This document shows positions 1-8,295 of a stretch of 64,000 bases of DNA, piece by piece. A program made the position numbers and the translations under genes. The notes beneath the pieces are model-generated. The model was not told the DNA's origin. It was given only the letters and a program-made list of their open reading frames with translations, and ran no database searches. Position 1 is the first letter of the stretch, and each line of letters begins with the position of its first letter. This stretch comes from Aquabacterium sp. CECT 9606 (GTDB lineage: Bacteria > Pseudomonadota > Gammaproteobacteria > Burkholderiales > Burkholderiaceae_C). The stretch is taken from NCBI RefSeq assembly GCF_918741295.1, contig NZ_CAKKNB010000002.1:806001-870000 (forward strand). Direction: 5' to 3'.

Positions 1-1
1 A

Positions 2-85
2 TGCGTGGTGTTGGCGCGTGCCGTGAAGTGGCATGTGGAGCACCGGGTGCTGATGAATGGCCACAAGACGGTGGTGTTTCGTTGA
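2..85 (+). CDS. purU: C-terminal end of formyltetrahydrofolate deformylase (partial)
   Basis: Only the last 27 codons of a gene that began before the window are present, ending in TGA at 83-85. The visible tail reads ARAVKWHVEHRVLMNGHKTV and then VFR. It resembles the C-terminus of PurU proteins, which end in a pattern like VLARAL-x-x-H-x-E-x-RV-x-x-x-G-N/H-x-T-V-x-F. PurU hydrolyses 10-formyl-THF to formate and THF, supplying formate for purine synthesis. The call rests on a short tail, so it is likely rather than proven. The next gene starts 43 bp downstream on the same strand. Confidence 0.6.
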   Translation, partial: CVVLARAVKWHVEHRVLMNGHKTVVFR

Positions 86-128
86 GCCCTGAATCGTTGT
101 GTTCAACCCTGTTTGACGCTTGACAACC

Positions 129-587
129 ATGAGTGATCCCCGTGCCCGCAAAGCTTCTCAGGCCGCGCTCATGGCGTCGGCGGACGACACGGAAGCCACC
201 TTTTACGAGGCCTTGCAGCAAGGCGACCTGGAACGTTTGATGTCGGTGTGGTCCGACGATGACGAAATCGCTTGTGTGCACCCGGGAGGGCCCCGCGTGG
301 TGGGCGAGGTGGCCATCCGTGGCACCTTCGAAGCCATCTTCGCGAATGGCCCTGTGCAAGTCAGCTTGCAGCAGGTGCGGCGCCTTGAAAGCGACCATTG
401 CGAAGTCCACCACGTGCTGGAAAAAGTGCAGGCCTTGACCCCGGAGGGCTTGCAAACCGCCTTTGTTCTGGCCACGAATGTGTACATGCGGACCACGTTG
501 GGGTGGCGCATGGTCTTGCACCATGCCAGCCCGGGTCAGGCCCACGAGCTGCAGGAGCTGGCCGAGCCGGCTGCCACCTTGCATTGA
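129..587 (+). CDS. SnoaL-like / NTF2-family protein
   Basis: This is a 152-residue cytoplasmic protein with no signal peptide. Residues about 20-135 fit the SnoaL_3/DUF4440 fold: an N-terminal helix (TEATFYEALQQGDLERLMSV), then W-x-D-D, then the CVHPGG segment and an RGTFEAIF helix, ending in strands with W-R-M-V-L-H-H. NTF2-like proteins of this type are small alpha+beta cones that may bind or isomerise small molecules, and the substrate cannot be read from the sequence. I chose the ATG at 129 over an in-frame TTG at 120. It sits between the purU tail and a hydrolase gene on the same strand and may share a transcript with them. Confidence 0.8.
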   Translation: MSDPRARKASQAALMASADDTEATFYEALQQGDLERLMSVWSDDDEIACVHPGGPRVVGEVAIRGTFEAIFANGPVQVSLQQVRRLESDHCEVHHVLEKVQALTPEGLQTAFVLATNVYMRTTLGWRMVLHHASPGQAHELQELAEPAATLH

Positions 588-604
588 CCCGGGTCAGCAA
601 CACC

Positions 605-1609
605 ATGCAGTCATACAGGGCGCCGCGTTGGTTGGCAGGGCAAGGCAGTTGGGGCGGCAATGTGCAGACCATCTGGCCCGCGCTGTTTTCGCGGCCACAC
701 ACCAGCCCGACACCCTCGAATGTGCCTTACCAAAGGCAGCGCTGGGACACGCCCGACGGAGACTTCATCGATGTGGACTTGCTGCCCGCGCCCAGTGTTG
801 GCGCTGAAGCCTCGCCCTTGCTGGTGCTGTTCCATGGGCTGGAAGGCTCATCGCGCAGCCACTATGCGCTGGCGTTTGCCCATTGGGCCCGGGCGCGGGG
901 CTGGTCATACGCGGTGCCGCATTTCAGGGGATGCTCTGGCGAGTTAAACCTGGGGCCGCGTTCTTACCATTCGGGTGATTTCGTGGAGATCGACTGGATC
1001 TTGCGGCGCCTGCTGGCCACCCATGGTGCCCCGATGGTGGCTGTGGGCATTTCGATGGGCGGCAATGCCTTGCTGCGGTGGGCCCAGGAGTCGGGCACGG
1101 AAGCCGTGAAAGTGGCCAAGGCGGTGGCGGCGGTGTCGTCCCCCCTGGACCTGGCGGCCGCGGGCGAGGCCATTGGGCGAGGTTTCAACCGGCAGGTTTA
1201 CACACGCATGTTCCTCAACTCGATGAAGCCCAAAGCCATGGCCAAGCTGGCGCAGTTTCCGGGCTTGTTCGATGAGCAGGCCCTTCGGGCGTCTCGGGAT
1301 CTGTTCGAGTTCGACAATGTGTTCACGGCGCCTTTGCACGGTTTCACGGGGACGCCGGACTATTGGGCACGGTGCTCTGCTCAGCCGCGTTTGAAGTTGA
1401 TCACAGGCGTGCCTGCCCTGGTGCTCAATGCCCGCAATGATCCTTTCATCCCCGGCGCCAGCTTGCCGCGGCCCGATGAGGTGGGCAAATGGGTGACTTT
1501 GTGGCAGCCTCAAGAGGGAGGCCATGTGGGCTTTCCGGCTGGGCCCATGCCCGGCCACGTGACCACCTTGCCCGAGGCTGTCGGGCCCTGGCTGGCGCAG
1601 CATCTTTGA
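605..1609 (+). CDS. alpha/beta hydrolase, YheT family
   Basis: The product is 334 residues. The N-terminus (RAPRWLAGQGSWGGNVQTIW) is the hallmark of the YheT/UPF0017 family. The nucleophile elbow GISMGG places Ser at about residue 150, the acid lies in NARNDPFIP, and the base His in EGGHVGF, so the catalytic triad is complete. HGLEGSSRSHY forms the oxyanion-side loop. Family members are thought to be esterases or lipases of unknown natural substrate. The open frame extends further upstream, but ATG 605 is the first codon that gives the family N-terminus. The gene starts 17 bp after the SnoaL-like gene. Confidence 0.88.
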   Translation: MQSYRAPRWLAGQGSWGGNVQTIWPALFSRPHTSPTPSNVPYQRQRWDTPDGDFIDVDLLPAPSVGAEASPLLVLFHGLEGSSRSHYALAFAHWARARGWSYAVPHFRGCSGELNLGPRSYHSGDFVEIDWILRRLLATHGAPMVAVGISMGGNALLRWAQESGTEAVKVAKAVAAVSSPLDLAAAGEAIGRGFNRQVYTRMFLNSMKPKAMAKLAQFPGLFDEQALRASRDLFEFDNVFTAPLHGFTGTPDYWARCSAQPRLKLITGVPALVLNARNDPFIPGASLPRPDEVGKWVTLWQPQEGGHVGFPAGPMPGHVTTLPEAVGPWLAQHL

Positions 1610-1628
1610 CCGACCAACAGGGGATCGC

Positions 1629-2174
1629 ATGGACGACATCGTCAAGGCCGCTTTGAAGAAATGGCCCAATGTGCCCAACTGCCACGGCTGGCTGGGTCTG
1701 GATGCCCGGGGTGACTGGTACATGCGCGATGACCAGGCCCAGGCGGCCGGGCCATTTCCGCAAGTCAAGGGCAGCCGCATCACGCATGGCAAGTTGATCG
1801 ACTTCATCAACCGCAATTACGAGGCCGACGAGCACGGGGCCTGGTTCTTCCAGAATGGCCCGCAGCGGGTGTATCTGGAGCTGGAGGCCGCGCCTTGGGT
1901 GCTGGGCGTGCAGCGCGAGGGCGAGTCGTTCAAGGTGGACACGCACACTCGCCAGGTGGTCAGCGAGGTGCGCGGTGCCTGGTTGGACGAGCAGGGGCGC
2001 CTGTTCCTGGAAACGGAGCTGGGGTTGGGGGTGGTGCGCTCGATGGACATGGACGCGGCGGCCAGCGCGGTCGAGGCCGGGGTGTGGGATCCGCAGGACA
2101 TCGCGTTCGCGGAGTTGCCGCAACGGTTTGCCTATTGCTTGCACCCTCGGCCGGCTGCAGCCGCTCAGGCATGA
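1629..2174 (+). CDS. DUF2946-type conserved protein
   Basis: This 181-residue protein has no signal peptide or membrane span. It begins MDDIVKAALKKWPNVPNCHG and then WLGLDARG-x-W-YMRD, a start I associate with a conserved betaproteobacterial family annotated as DUF2946. Repeated aromatic pairs (GAWFFQNGPQRVYLELE, GAWLDEQGRLFLETE) suggest a beta-rich fold. No catalytic motif is visible and the function is unknown. It lies 19 bp after the YheT-type hydrolase and the TGA is directly followed by a terminator hairpin, so it probably ends that transcript. Confidence 0.75.
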   Translation: MDDIVKAALKKWPNVPNCHGWLGLDARGDWYMRDDQAQAAGPFPQVKGSRITHGKLIDFINRNYEADEHGAWFFQNGPQRVYLELEAAPWVLGVQREGESFKVDTHTRQVVSEVRGAWLDEQGRLFLETELGLGVVRSMDMDAAASAVEAGVWDPQDIAFAELPQRFAYCLHPRPAAAAQA

Positions 2175-2203
2175 AAAAAGCCGGCTACAGGGCCGGCTTT
2201 TTG
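2174..2203. terminator. bidirectional intrinsic terminator
   Basis: The arms AAAAAGCCGGC and GCCGGCTTTTT flank a 6-nt loop. They give a perfect 11-bp inverted repeat with an A-run on one side and a T-run on the other. It sits between the convergent DUF2946-type gene (plus strand) and the cytochrome gene (minus strand) and can serve both. Confidence 0.85.
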
Positions 2204-2232
2204 ATGGGAGCCACGCTTGGCGTGCTTTTTAC

Positions 2233-2790
2233 TTACTTGGCGTCGCTGGCTGGTGCGGATGCTTCTGAGGCCGCGGCGGCAGGTGCCGCAGGTTCCGTGA
2301 ATTTGGCACCGCCGGCATTGGCCAGGTAAGCCGCGGCACGGCTGACTTCCAGGTCGCTGAATTCGCCACCCGCTTGTGGCGGCATGGCGTTCTTGCCTTT
2401 CAGGGCCGACTGGATCAAAGAAGCCAGACCGGTGGCAATGCGTGGGCCCCAGGCCGCGGCATCGCCCAGCTTGGGCGCGCCCAGGGCGCCGGAGGCGTGG
2501 CAGGTGGCGCACTGGGCCTTGAAGACCTCTTCGCCAGAGCGTGGGCCTGCATTGGCCGAGACCATCTTGACCTCGACCGAGGCCACCGGTTTGATGCGTT
2601 GGGCCGTGGCCTGCTCGGACAGGGCATCGCTGCCCGAAGAGCCGGTGCCGCCAGACGCCACGAAGGACACCAACAGGATGATGATGATGACCGGCACGAC
2701 AAAGGCCAGCCCCACGGCCACGGCCAGTTGCTTGGGCGTCTTGATCGGACCTTCGTGATCGTTGTCGTGAGAATTGGGCGCTTGGCTCAT
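2233..2790 (-). CDS. membrane-anchored cytochrome c5-type protein
   Basis: The product is 185 residues. A single membrane anchor (about residues 22-46, VAVGLAFVVPVIIIILLVSF) is followed by a periplasmic class I cytochrome c domain. The heme motif is C-A-T-C-H, within FKAQCATCHASGALGAPKLG, and the axial Met is in NAMPPQAG. The C-terminal 30 residues are a low-complexity Ala/Ser/Pro tail. I chose ATG 2790, giving MSQAPNSHDNDHEGPIKTPK, because the family begins this way. In-frame starts at 2844 and 2862 exist but add unrelated residues. It is probably an electron carrier to a terminal oxidase. A TATAAT-like box lies on the minus strand at 2872-2877. Confidence 0.88.
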   Translation of the reverse strand: MSQAPNSHDNDHEGPIKTPKQLAVAVGLAFVVPVIIIILLVSFVASGGTGSSGSDALSEQATAQRIKPVASVEVKMVSANAGPRSGEEVFKAQCATCHASGALGAPKLGDAAAWGPRIATGLASLIQSALKGKNAMPPQAGGEFSDLEVSRAAAYLANAGGAKFTEPAAPAAAASEASAPASDAK

Positions 2791-2921
2791 GGGATCCTCA
2801 GGGGCACTGTTATCGTGGGCGCAGGCCTTGCGGCTGCTGGACATGGCAGAAAATCCTGCCACAAAGGCCGGATTATAGGGGGGCTTGCCGTTGGGCCACT
2901 GTTAGAATCTGCCCCTGCGTT

Positions 2922-2997
2922 GCGCCCGTAGCTCAATGGATAGAGTACTGCCCTCCGAAGGCAGGGGTTGCTGGTTCGATCCCAGCCGGGCGCACCA
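2922..2997 (+). tRNA. tRNA-Arg (anticodon CCG)
   Basis: This is a 76-nt cloverleaf. The acceptor arms GCGCCCG and CGGGCGC are followed by ACCA, so the CCA end is encoded. The D-arm is GCTCAATGGATAGAGT and the anticodon stem CTGCC/GGCAG carries the loop CTCCGAA with anticodon CCG. The T-arm is GCTGG-TTCGATC-CCAGC. A TAGAAT-like -10 box lies at 2903-2908. CCG reads the CGG arginine codon, which is frequent in this GC-rich genome. Confidence 0.97.
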
Positions 2998-3107
2998 CCC
3001 GCTTCTCTGAATGACCAGTGTGTCTGGAGGAGAACATCGGGCGATTTGACGAGGTTTCTGCCCCGGTGTTGAAATCGTTCCCCTTCAATCAAATCAAGGG
3101 GAATGTC

Positions 3108-4229
3108 ATGAAATCGGCACATCGGTTGCGCCCGCTCGGGCTGCTCGTGTCTTCGGTGTTGGTCGTTTCTTCTGGCCTGTTGGGGGCGAACGCCAGTGCG
3201 GCCGCCCCGGGCTATCGCTTTTTTGACTTGGGCACGTTGGGCGGCACTTACAGCTCCGCCGTGGACGTCAACAACGTGGGGGAGGTGCTGGGTGTCATCA
3301 CCGCGGCAGGCAATCCCAGTACGCCGGTGACGGTGTGGAGCAATGGTGGTCTTGTCAGGTTGACCACGCCCTTTGGCGATGGCACAGCCGTCAGTATCAA
3401 CGATGCCGGGCAGGTCGCCGGCAATGTCGGTGGCACGGTCACCGTGTGGACCGGCGGCACCGCGACCTTCCTGTACTCGTCGGCCAGGAGCAACTTCGCC
3501 ACGGGCATCAACCAGTCGGGGCAGGTGGTGGGGTATGGCGCAGGCTCGTCGAGCGGCCCTCCGCAGGCCACGGTGTGGACCGGTGGCACAGCGAGCACGC
3601 TGGGTTCGCCCGATGTGGCCAGCTACGCTCACGGCATCAATGATGCGGGGCAGGTGGTGGGGTACGTCGAAGGGGCTGCCGGACCACAGGCCACTTTGTG
3701 GAGTGGGGGCAATACCATTGATCTGGGCACCTTGGGTGGGGCCGGCAGCGAGGCCCGCAGCATCAACAACGCTGGGCACATCGTGGGGCACAGTGACGTC
3801 GCCGGGCCTTCCGGGGCCGTTCACGCCACGTTGTGGAACGGGGCGTCCCCGATCGATCTGGGGACCTTGGGCGGGGTGGACAGCCGGGCCCTCGACATCA
3901 ACGGCGCTGGCCTGGTGGTGGGGTTTAGCGAACTTGACCCTGCCTCCGACGAGACCCACGCGACCTTGTGGGACGGCACCAATGTGATCGACCTGGACAC
4001 CTTCGCGACGGGCACGGACTGGACCTTGCTGAGGGCCAATGCCATCAACGCGCAGGGCTGGATCGTGGGCGACTCCTTCAATGCCGCGACAAATCACGCG
4101 CATGGTTACTTGCTGATCCCGGTGCCCGAACCGGAGAGCCTGGCCTTGGCGCTGGCCGGCCTGGCGATGCTGGGTCTGTGGGGGCGCCGACGGCCCGGCG
4201 TGAAGGCGGATTCGGCCCACCCCATCTGA
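3108..4229 (+). CDS. PEP-CTERM protein with HAF repeats
   Basis: The product is 373 residues. The Sec signal peptide is residues 1-30 (MKSAHRLRPLGLLVSSVLVV, then SSGLLGANASAAA). Seven degenerate extracellular HAF-type repeats follow, each close to W-x-G-x-x-x-DLGTLGG-x-x-S-x-A-x-x-IN-x-x-G-x-VVG; examples are INDAGQVVGY, INQSGQVVGY and INNAGHIVGH. The C-terminal sorting signal is VPEPESLALALAGLAMLGLW followed by GRRR, a classic VPEP motif, membrane helix and basic tail. Such proteins are processed by exosortase and XrtA/EpsH-type systems and end up in the envelope or exopolysaccharide. No exosortase gene is in this window. ATG 3108 follows an AAGGGGAA ribosome-binding site, and the gene directly follows the tRNA. 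Confidence 0.93.
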   Translation: MKSAHRLRPLGLLVSSVLVVSSGLLGANASAAAPGYRFFDLGTLGGTYSSAVDVNNVGEVLGVITAAGNPSTPVTVWSNGGLVRLTTPFGDGTAVSINDAGQVAGNVGGTVTVWTGGTATFLYSSARSNFATGINQSGQVVGYGAGSSSGPPQATVWTGGTASTLGSPDVASYAHGINDAGQVVGYVEGAAGPQATLWSGGNTIDLGTLGGAGSEARSINNAGHIVGHSDVAGPSGAVHATLWNGASPIDLGTLGGVDSRALDINGAGLVVGFSELDPASDETHATLWDGTNVIDLDTFATGTDWTLLRANAINAQGWIVGDSFNAATNHAHGYLLIPVPEPESLALALAGLAMLGLWGRRRPGVKADSAHPI

Positions 4230-4289
4230 GGGGCCTCGATATTTCGCCAAACCATCCGATATCCCTTTCATGTGGATGAAGGTGATGTG

Positions 4290-5204
4290 ATGTCGAGCGA
4301 AGAAACCGAACGCGTGGCTGCGCTGCGCGCCCATGAAGTGCTGGACACGGCGCCCGAGGCTGAATTCGACGCCGTGGCCCGCCTGGCGGCCCGCTTGTGT
4401 GGCACCCCGCTGGCCTGGGTGGGCTTCGTGGACACAGGCCGCGTCTGGTGCAAAGCCAGCGTGGGCCTGGAAGACGCCGAGTGGCCTCGCGACCTGGACC
4501 TGAGCGCCAGCGAGCCCGGGCTGTGCTTTCAAGCCAGTGCCCCCATCGTCGACGCGCAGGGCCATGTGCTCGGCACCGTGGCGGTGGGCGACACGCAGGT
4601 GCGTTCTTGGTCCGAGGCGCAGCAAACCGCCTTGCAAGACTTGGCCTCCTTGGCCATGGCTTTGCTGCTGGGGCGCCAACATGCGCGCCAACTCAGTCAC
4701 CTGGCCAAGACGGATCACCTCACGGGCGTGGCCAACCGCGCCCAGTTCGACCTGGCGCTGGACGTGGAGATGCGCCATTCCATGCGCACGGGTGAGCCGT
4801 TCACGGTGCTGTGCATGGACCTGGACGGCTTCAAGGAAATCGTCGATGGCTTTGGCCACGCGGCGGGCGATGCGGTGCTGTGCGAGGTGTCGCGCCGTTT
4901 GGGCCAGCAAGTGCGCCTGGGCGATGTGCTGGCCCGGCTGGGCAGCGATGAATTCGGTGTGGTGATGCGCCATGGCGCCCAGGATTCGGCCGAGGTGCTG
5001 GCCAAGCGCATCGTGCGATCGGTGTGCCAGCCCATCACCTTGCCCACGGGCGACGCGGTGGGGGTGGGCATATCGGTGGGCATCGCGGCTTACAACGACT
5101 CGGTGGAGTCGGTGAGGTCTTTGCTGGCGCAGGCTGATCAGGCGCTGTATGACGCCAAGAAGCAGAACGAGCGCCGCTGGAAGATGTTCGTCGGCGGGCG
5201 CTGA
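4290..5204 (+). CDS. diguanylate cyclase with shortened GAF-like domain
   Basis: The product is 304 residues. Residues 8-130 look like a GAF domain (RVAALRAHEVLDTAPEAEFD, then VWCKASVGL, then APIVDAQGHVLGTVAVGD). The central part of the usual domain is missing. Residues 140-300 are a GGDEF domain (DHLTGVANR, DLDGFKEIVDGFGHAAGD). The active-site loop is G-S-D-E-F at 218-222, and an inhibitory I-site R-L-G-D lies at 209-212 with the usual five-residue gap. It should make c-di-GMP from two GTP with product inhibition. ATG 4290 has a GAAGG Shine-Dalgarno sequence, which I preferred to the in-frame GTG at 4272. PilZ receptors lie 9 kb away. Confidence 0.9.
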   Translation: MSSEETERVAALRAHEVLDTAPEAEFDAVARLAARLCGTPLAWVGFVDTGRVWCKASVGLEDAEWPRDLDLSASEPGLCFQASAPIVDAQGHVLGTVAVGDTQVRSWSEAQQTALQDLASLAMALLLGRQHARQLSHLAKTDHLTGVANRAQFDLALDVEMRHSMRTGEPFTVLCMDLDGFKEIVDGFGHAAGDAVLCEVSRRLGQQVRLGDVLARLGSDEFGVVMRHGAQDSAEVLAKRIVRSVCQPITLPTGDAVGVGISVGIAAYNDSVESVRSLLAQADQALYDAKKQNERRWKMFVGGR

Positions 5205-5237
5205 AGCGCGAGCCCGCCTTGGGCACGATGCGCGCGC

Positions 5238-6113
5238 TCAGCGCTGCGCCTGGATGGACGCGTTGCCTGCGGCGATCGGGTCACCGGTGCGGTTGAACGT
5301 GTCCAGCCAGACCGCGTAGCCCGCCATCTGGCCGGTTTGCCAGGGGTGGAAGCCAGGTTTGAAGTAGGCCATGAAGTGGCCCAGGATGGGCATGTACAAA
5401 CCGCCTGGCTTGTACAGCCACCACAGGCCCTTGGCCATCAGGCCAGCGCGCTTGAAGATGCCGAAGCCATCGGCCTTGAGCATGCGGTTGATGACCAGGA
5501 AAGTGCCGATCGGAAAACCGATGGTGGCCAGGATCAGCGCGAAGACGCGGTGCACATAGCCCACCTTGGCGACCTTCTGCATCACGTCGAAGGCCACGGC
5601 CTTGTGCTCCACCTCTTCGATCGCGTGCCAGGTGTACATGGCGCGGATGCGTGGGTCGGCTTTGGCCATGACTTTGGCGGCTTCGAAGCCGTGAGCCATC
5701 AGCGCGGTCATGTGCTCGAAAGCGGCGGTCAGTGCCAGGGTGTGCGACTTGGGCAGGTATTGCCGCAAGACCTTGAACAGCACGAACACGGTCAGCTTTT
5801 CGATCAAGTCAACGTCCACGCCTTGCGCCTTGACGCGGTTGTTGAATTGGCGGTGCACGATGCCGTGCTGGCCTTCCTGGCGCGTGAAATCCTTGACCTC
5901 GGCCAGCAGCTTGGGGTCGGTGATCTGGTCGCGGAAATCGCGCACGCAGGAGATGAAGAAGCGCTCCCCTTCGGGGAAGAATGTGGACATGGCGTCGAAG
6001 AAGCGCGACTTGAAGGGGTCGTTGTCGAGCCAGAAGCGGGGGATGTCGCCCTCGAGCCCGAAGTCGAGGTTTTCGCGCGGAACGATGGGGTGTTCGGTGG
6101 CGGTGTTCATCAT
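5238..6113 (-). CDS. PF10118-type metal-dependent hydrolase
   Basis: The product is about 291 residues. The features match the PF10118 family of predicted metal-dependent hydrolases, which has a ferritin-like helical fold. FTRQEGQHGIVHRQFN and WHAIEEVEHKAVAFDV supply paired Glu/His ligands, E-x-x-H style, for a di-metal centre. Two hydrophobic stretches in the C-terminal half (FALILATIGFPIGTFLVI and a second one) may sit at the membrane. It is the last gene of the beta-oxidation operon. Its start overlaps the TGA of the upstream acyl-CoA dehydrogenase, which argues for co-translation. Its substrate is unknown. Starts at 6116 (GTG), 6113 and 6110 (ATG) are adjacent, and I chose 6113. Confidence 0.85.
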   Translation of the reverse strand: MMNTATEHPIVPRENLDFGLEGDIPRFWLDNDPFKSRFFDAMSTFFPEGERFFISCVRDFRDQITDPKLLAEVKDFTRQEGQHGIVHRQFNNRVKAQGVDVDLIEKLTVFVLFKVLRQYLPKSHTLALTAAFEHMTALMAHGFEAAKVMAKADPRIRAMYTWHAIEEVEHKAVAFDVMQKVAKVGYVHRVFALILATIGFPIGTFLVINRMLKADGFGIFKRAGLMAKGLWWLYKPGGLYMPILGHFMAYFKPGFHPWQTGQMAGYAVWLDTFNRTGDPIAAGNASIQAQR

Positions 6114-7273
6114 CACAGGCCCAGTTGCTTGGCGATGATCTCGTTCATGATCTCGTGCGTGCCGCCGCCGATGGACAGGATGCGATTGTCGCGGTACAGG
6201 CGCTCAACCAGTGACTCGCGCATGTAGCCCATGCCGCCGAAGATTTGCACGGCTTCGTACGTGACGAAGTCGGCCGTGTCGGTGGCGAAGTTCTTGGCCA
6301 TGGACACTTCGGTGATGGCCGGCTTGCCCGCCTGCATCTGCGCGGCGCAGCGGTACGCGTATTCACGGGCGACGTTGATGCGCGTGGCCATCTCGGCCAG
6401 CTTGTGGCGGATGACCTGGTGCTTGGCCAGGGGCTTGCCGAAGGTCTCGCGTGTCTTGACGTAGGCCATGCATTCTTCGAAGGCCAGTTGCGCGGTCATG
6501 TAGGCCATCACGGCCAGCGCCAAACGCTCGGCCTGGAAGTTCATCATGATGGTGAAGAAGCCGGAATTCTCGGGCCCCAGCAAGTTGCCCACGGGCACGC
6601 GGCAATCGCTGAAGAACAGCTCGGCCGTGTCGGAGGCCCACCAGCCCATCTTCTTGAGCGGCTGGCCCACGGTGAAGCCGGGCGTGTCGCGGTCGATCAG
6701 CAGCAACGAGACGCCCGCGTAGCCGGCCTCGCCGGTCCGCACGGCCACGGTGTAGTGGTCGGCGCGCGTGCCCGAGGTGATGAAGGTCTTGGCGCCGTTG
6801 ACGATGTAGTGGTCGCCATCCTTGACGGCGCGGGTGCGCAGGTTGGCCACGTCGGAGCCGCCGCTGGGTTCGGTGATGGCCAGGGCGGCGATCCTGTTGC
6901 CGCTGAGCACGCTGGGCACGACGCGCTGCTGCAGTTCTTTCGACCCCACGCGCCACACAGGGGGGAGGCCGATGTCGAGCGAGCCCAGGCTGGCGACCAG
7001 GCCGCCGGAGCCGCTGCGCATCAGCTCTTCGCTGACCGCGAGCTTGAGGAAAACATCGTGCTCTCCAGCGCCACCCCAGACTTCGGGGTGCCCAATGCTC
7101 AGGATGCCCAACTCGGCCAGTTGCTTGTACAACTGGCGCGGGAAGGTGCCGGCTTCTTCCCAGTCATTGATGTGCGGCTTGATGGCCTGGTCGACGAAGC
7201 GCTTGGTGGCTTCGCGGGCCTGGCGGTGCGTGTCGTTGAAGTAATCGACGAACAGGGAAGAGTCTGCGGTCAT
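6113..7273 (-). CDS. acyl-CoA dehydrogenase (operon copy 2)
   Basis: The product is 386 residues, the normal length for the family. FAD-binding signatures are visible: ALAITEPSGGSDVANLRT, then NGAKTFITSGTRADHYTVAV, and the C-terminal QIFGGMGYMRE and SIGGGTHEIMNEIIAKQL, where the Glu of the HEIM motif is the likely catalytic base. It oxidises acyl-CoA to trans-2-enoyl-CoA and passes electrons to ETF. ATG 7273 overlaps the stop of the CoA-transferase gene by 4 nt (ATGA). The chain-length specificity cannot be read from sequence. A longer open frame extends upstream but is only the shadow of the neighbouring gene. Confidence 0.92.
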   Translation of the reverse strand: MTADSSLFVDYFNDTHRQAREATKRFVDQAIKPHINDWEEAGTFPRQLYKQLAELGILSIGHPEVWGGAGEHDVFLKLAVSEELMRSGSGGLVASLGSLDIGLPPVWRVGSKELQQRVVPSVLSGNRIAALAITEPSGGSDVANLRTRAVKDGDHYIVNGAKTFITSGTRADHYTVAVRTGEAGYAGVSLLLIDRDTPGFTVGQPLKKMGWWASDTAELFFSDCRVPVGNLLGPENSGFFTIMMNFQAERLALAVMAYMTAQLAFEECMAYVKTRETFGKPLAKHQVIRHKLAEMATRINVAREYAYRCAAQMQAGKPAITEVSMAKNFATDTADFVTYEAVQIFGGMGYMRESLVERLYRDNRILSIGGGTHEIMNEIIAKQLGL

Positions 7274-8295
7274 GGTGTGATGGTCCAGGGCTGGCGGGTT
7301 TGGTTGCCAGTGAACAATGGGTGTTGTTGCGCTTCGGCCAGGGTCAGCACGGGGGTGACGCAGGCATCCACCTCGGCAAAGCGGTCGGCCCACTGTGACA
7401 AGGGTTGCGTGGCGATGAGGGCCGCGACCTGATCGCGCAGTGCGTTGGATTCGGGCGAGTTGGGCATGAGGCCGCGTTGCCAGTGCTGCATGACCCAGGC
7501 GGGTCGGCCCAGCACGTCGCAGGTGGCTTTCCAGAACTTGTGTTCCAGCGAGCCGATGGCCAGCGATCGGCCATCTTGCGTGGTGTAGAGGTTGTAGCAG
7601 GGCAGGGCGCCGTTGAGCAGGTCTTCGCGCGCGCCGGGCAGCTTGCCCAGCATGGGCGCGAGCATGGCGCCAGTGGCCTGCGGCATGACCTGGTGCGCCC
7701 ACAGGCCGTGGGTCATGCTGACATCGACATGGCAGCCTGCGCCGCTTTGCCTGGCACTGAACACCGCTGCCAGCGTGGCGATGCAGGCCATGGCGCTGCC
7801 GCCAGCCAGGTCGCCCCACTGGATATTGGACAGGGTGGCTTCACCCTGTGCGCTGCGCATCTGGTCCAGCGCACCGGACATGGCCATGTAGTTCAGGTCA
7901 TGGCCTGCTCGGTGGGACCACAGGCCTTGCTGGCCATAGCCCGTGATCGAGCACATCACCAGGCGGGGGTTCAATGCCTTCAGGCTGTCGAAATCCAGGC
8001 CCATGCTGGCCATGATGCCGGGGCGGAAGCCTTCGAGCAGCACGTCGGCGTTCGTCAACCAATCGCGCAACTGCGCGAGATCGGCGTCAGACTTGAAATT
8101 CAGCGTGCGGCACTCTTTGCCATCGTTCAATGATTTGAACAAGGGCCCGAGTGCGCGCGCCGGATCGCCTTCGGGCGGCTCAACCTTGATCACCTCGGCC
8201 CCCAGGTCCGCCAGCATGCGCGTGGCGAAGGGACCGGGCAGGTTGCGCGTGATGTCGATCACGCGCAAGCCTTTCAGCAGCGTGGTGCCGATCAT
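7270..8295 (-). CDS. CaiB/BaiF family CoA transferase or alpha-methylacyl-CoA racemase
   Basis: The product is 341 residues. The N-terminus LKGLRVIDITRNLPGPFATR, then MLADLGAEVIKVEPPEGDPAR, is diagnostic of class III CoA transferases. The motif HRAGHDLNYMAMSGAL contains the His/Asp pair corresponding to the catalytic residues of alpha-methylacyl-CoA racemase. At 341 residues and within a beta-oxidation operon, a racemase that epimerises 2-methyl-branched acyl-CoAs is more likely than a true CoA transferase, but this is an inference. It overlaps the genes on both sides by 4 nt (ATGA), so translation is coupled to the multifunctional enzyme upstream and the dehydrogenase downstream. Confidence 0.87.
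   Translation of the reverse strand: MIGTTLLKGLRVIDITRNLPGPFATRMLADLGAEVIKVEPPEGDPARALGPLFKSLNDGKECRTLNFKSDADLAQLRDWLTNADVLLEGFRPGIMASMGLDFDSLKALNPRLVMCSITGYGQQGLWSHRAGHDLNYMAMSGALDQMRSAQGEATLSNIQWGDLAGGSAMACIATLAAVFSARQSGAGCHVDVSMTHGLWAHQVMPQATGAMLAPMLGKLPGAREDLLNGALPCYNLYTTQDGRSLAIGSLEHKFWKATCDVLGRPAWVMQHWQRGLMPNSPESNALRDQVAALIATQPLSQWADRFAEVDACVTPVLTLAEAQQHPLFTGNQTRQPWTITP

Noticed and set aside
2819-2833. The sequence GCAGGCCTTGCGGC shared with the hairpin insert at 23859-23872
   Set aside because: Only 14 nt are shared and no second hairpin or flanking repeat is present at 2819, so chance similarity in GC-rich DNA is enough.
2787-4973. A 728-residue minus-strand frame covering the tRNA, the HAF protein and part of the diguanylate cyclase
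   Set aside because: It crosses a tRNA gene and two well-supported genes and has the composition of a GC-rich shadow.
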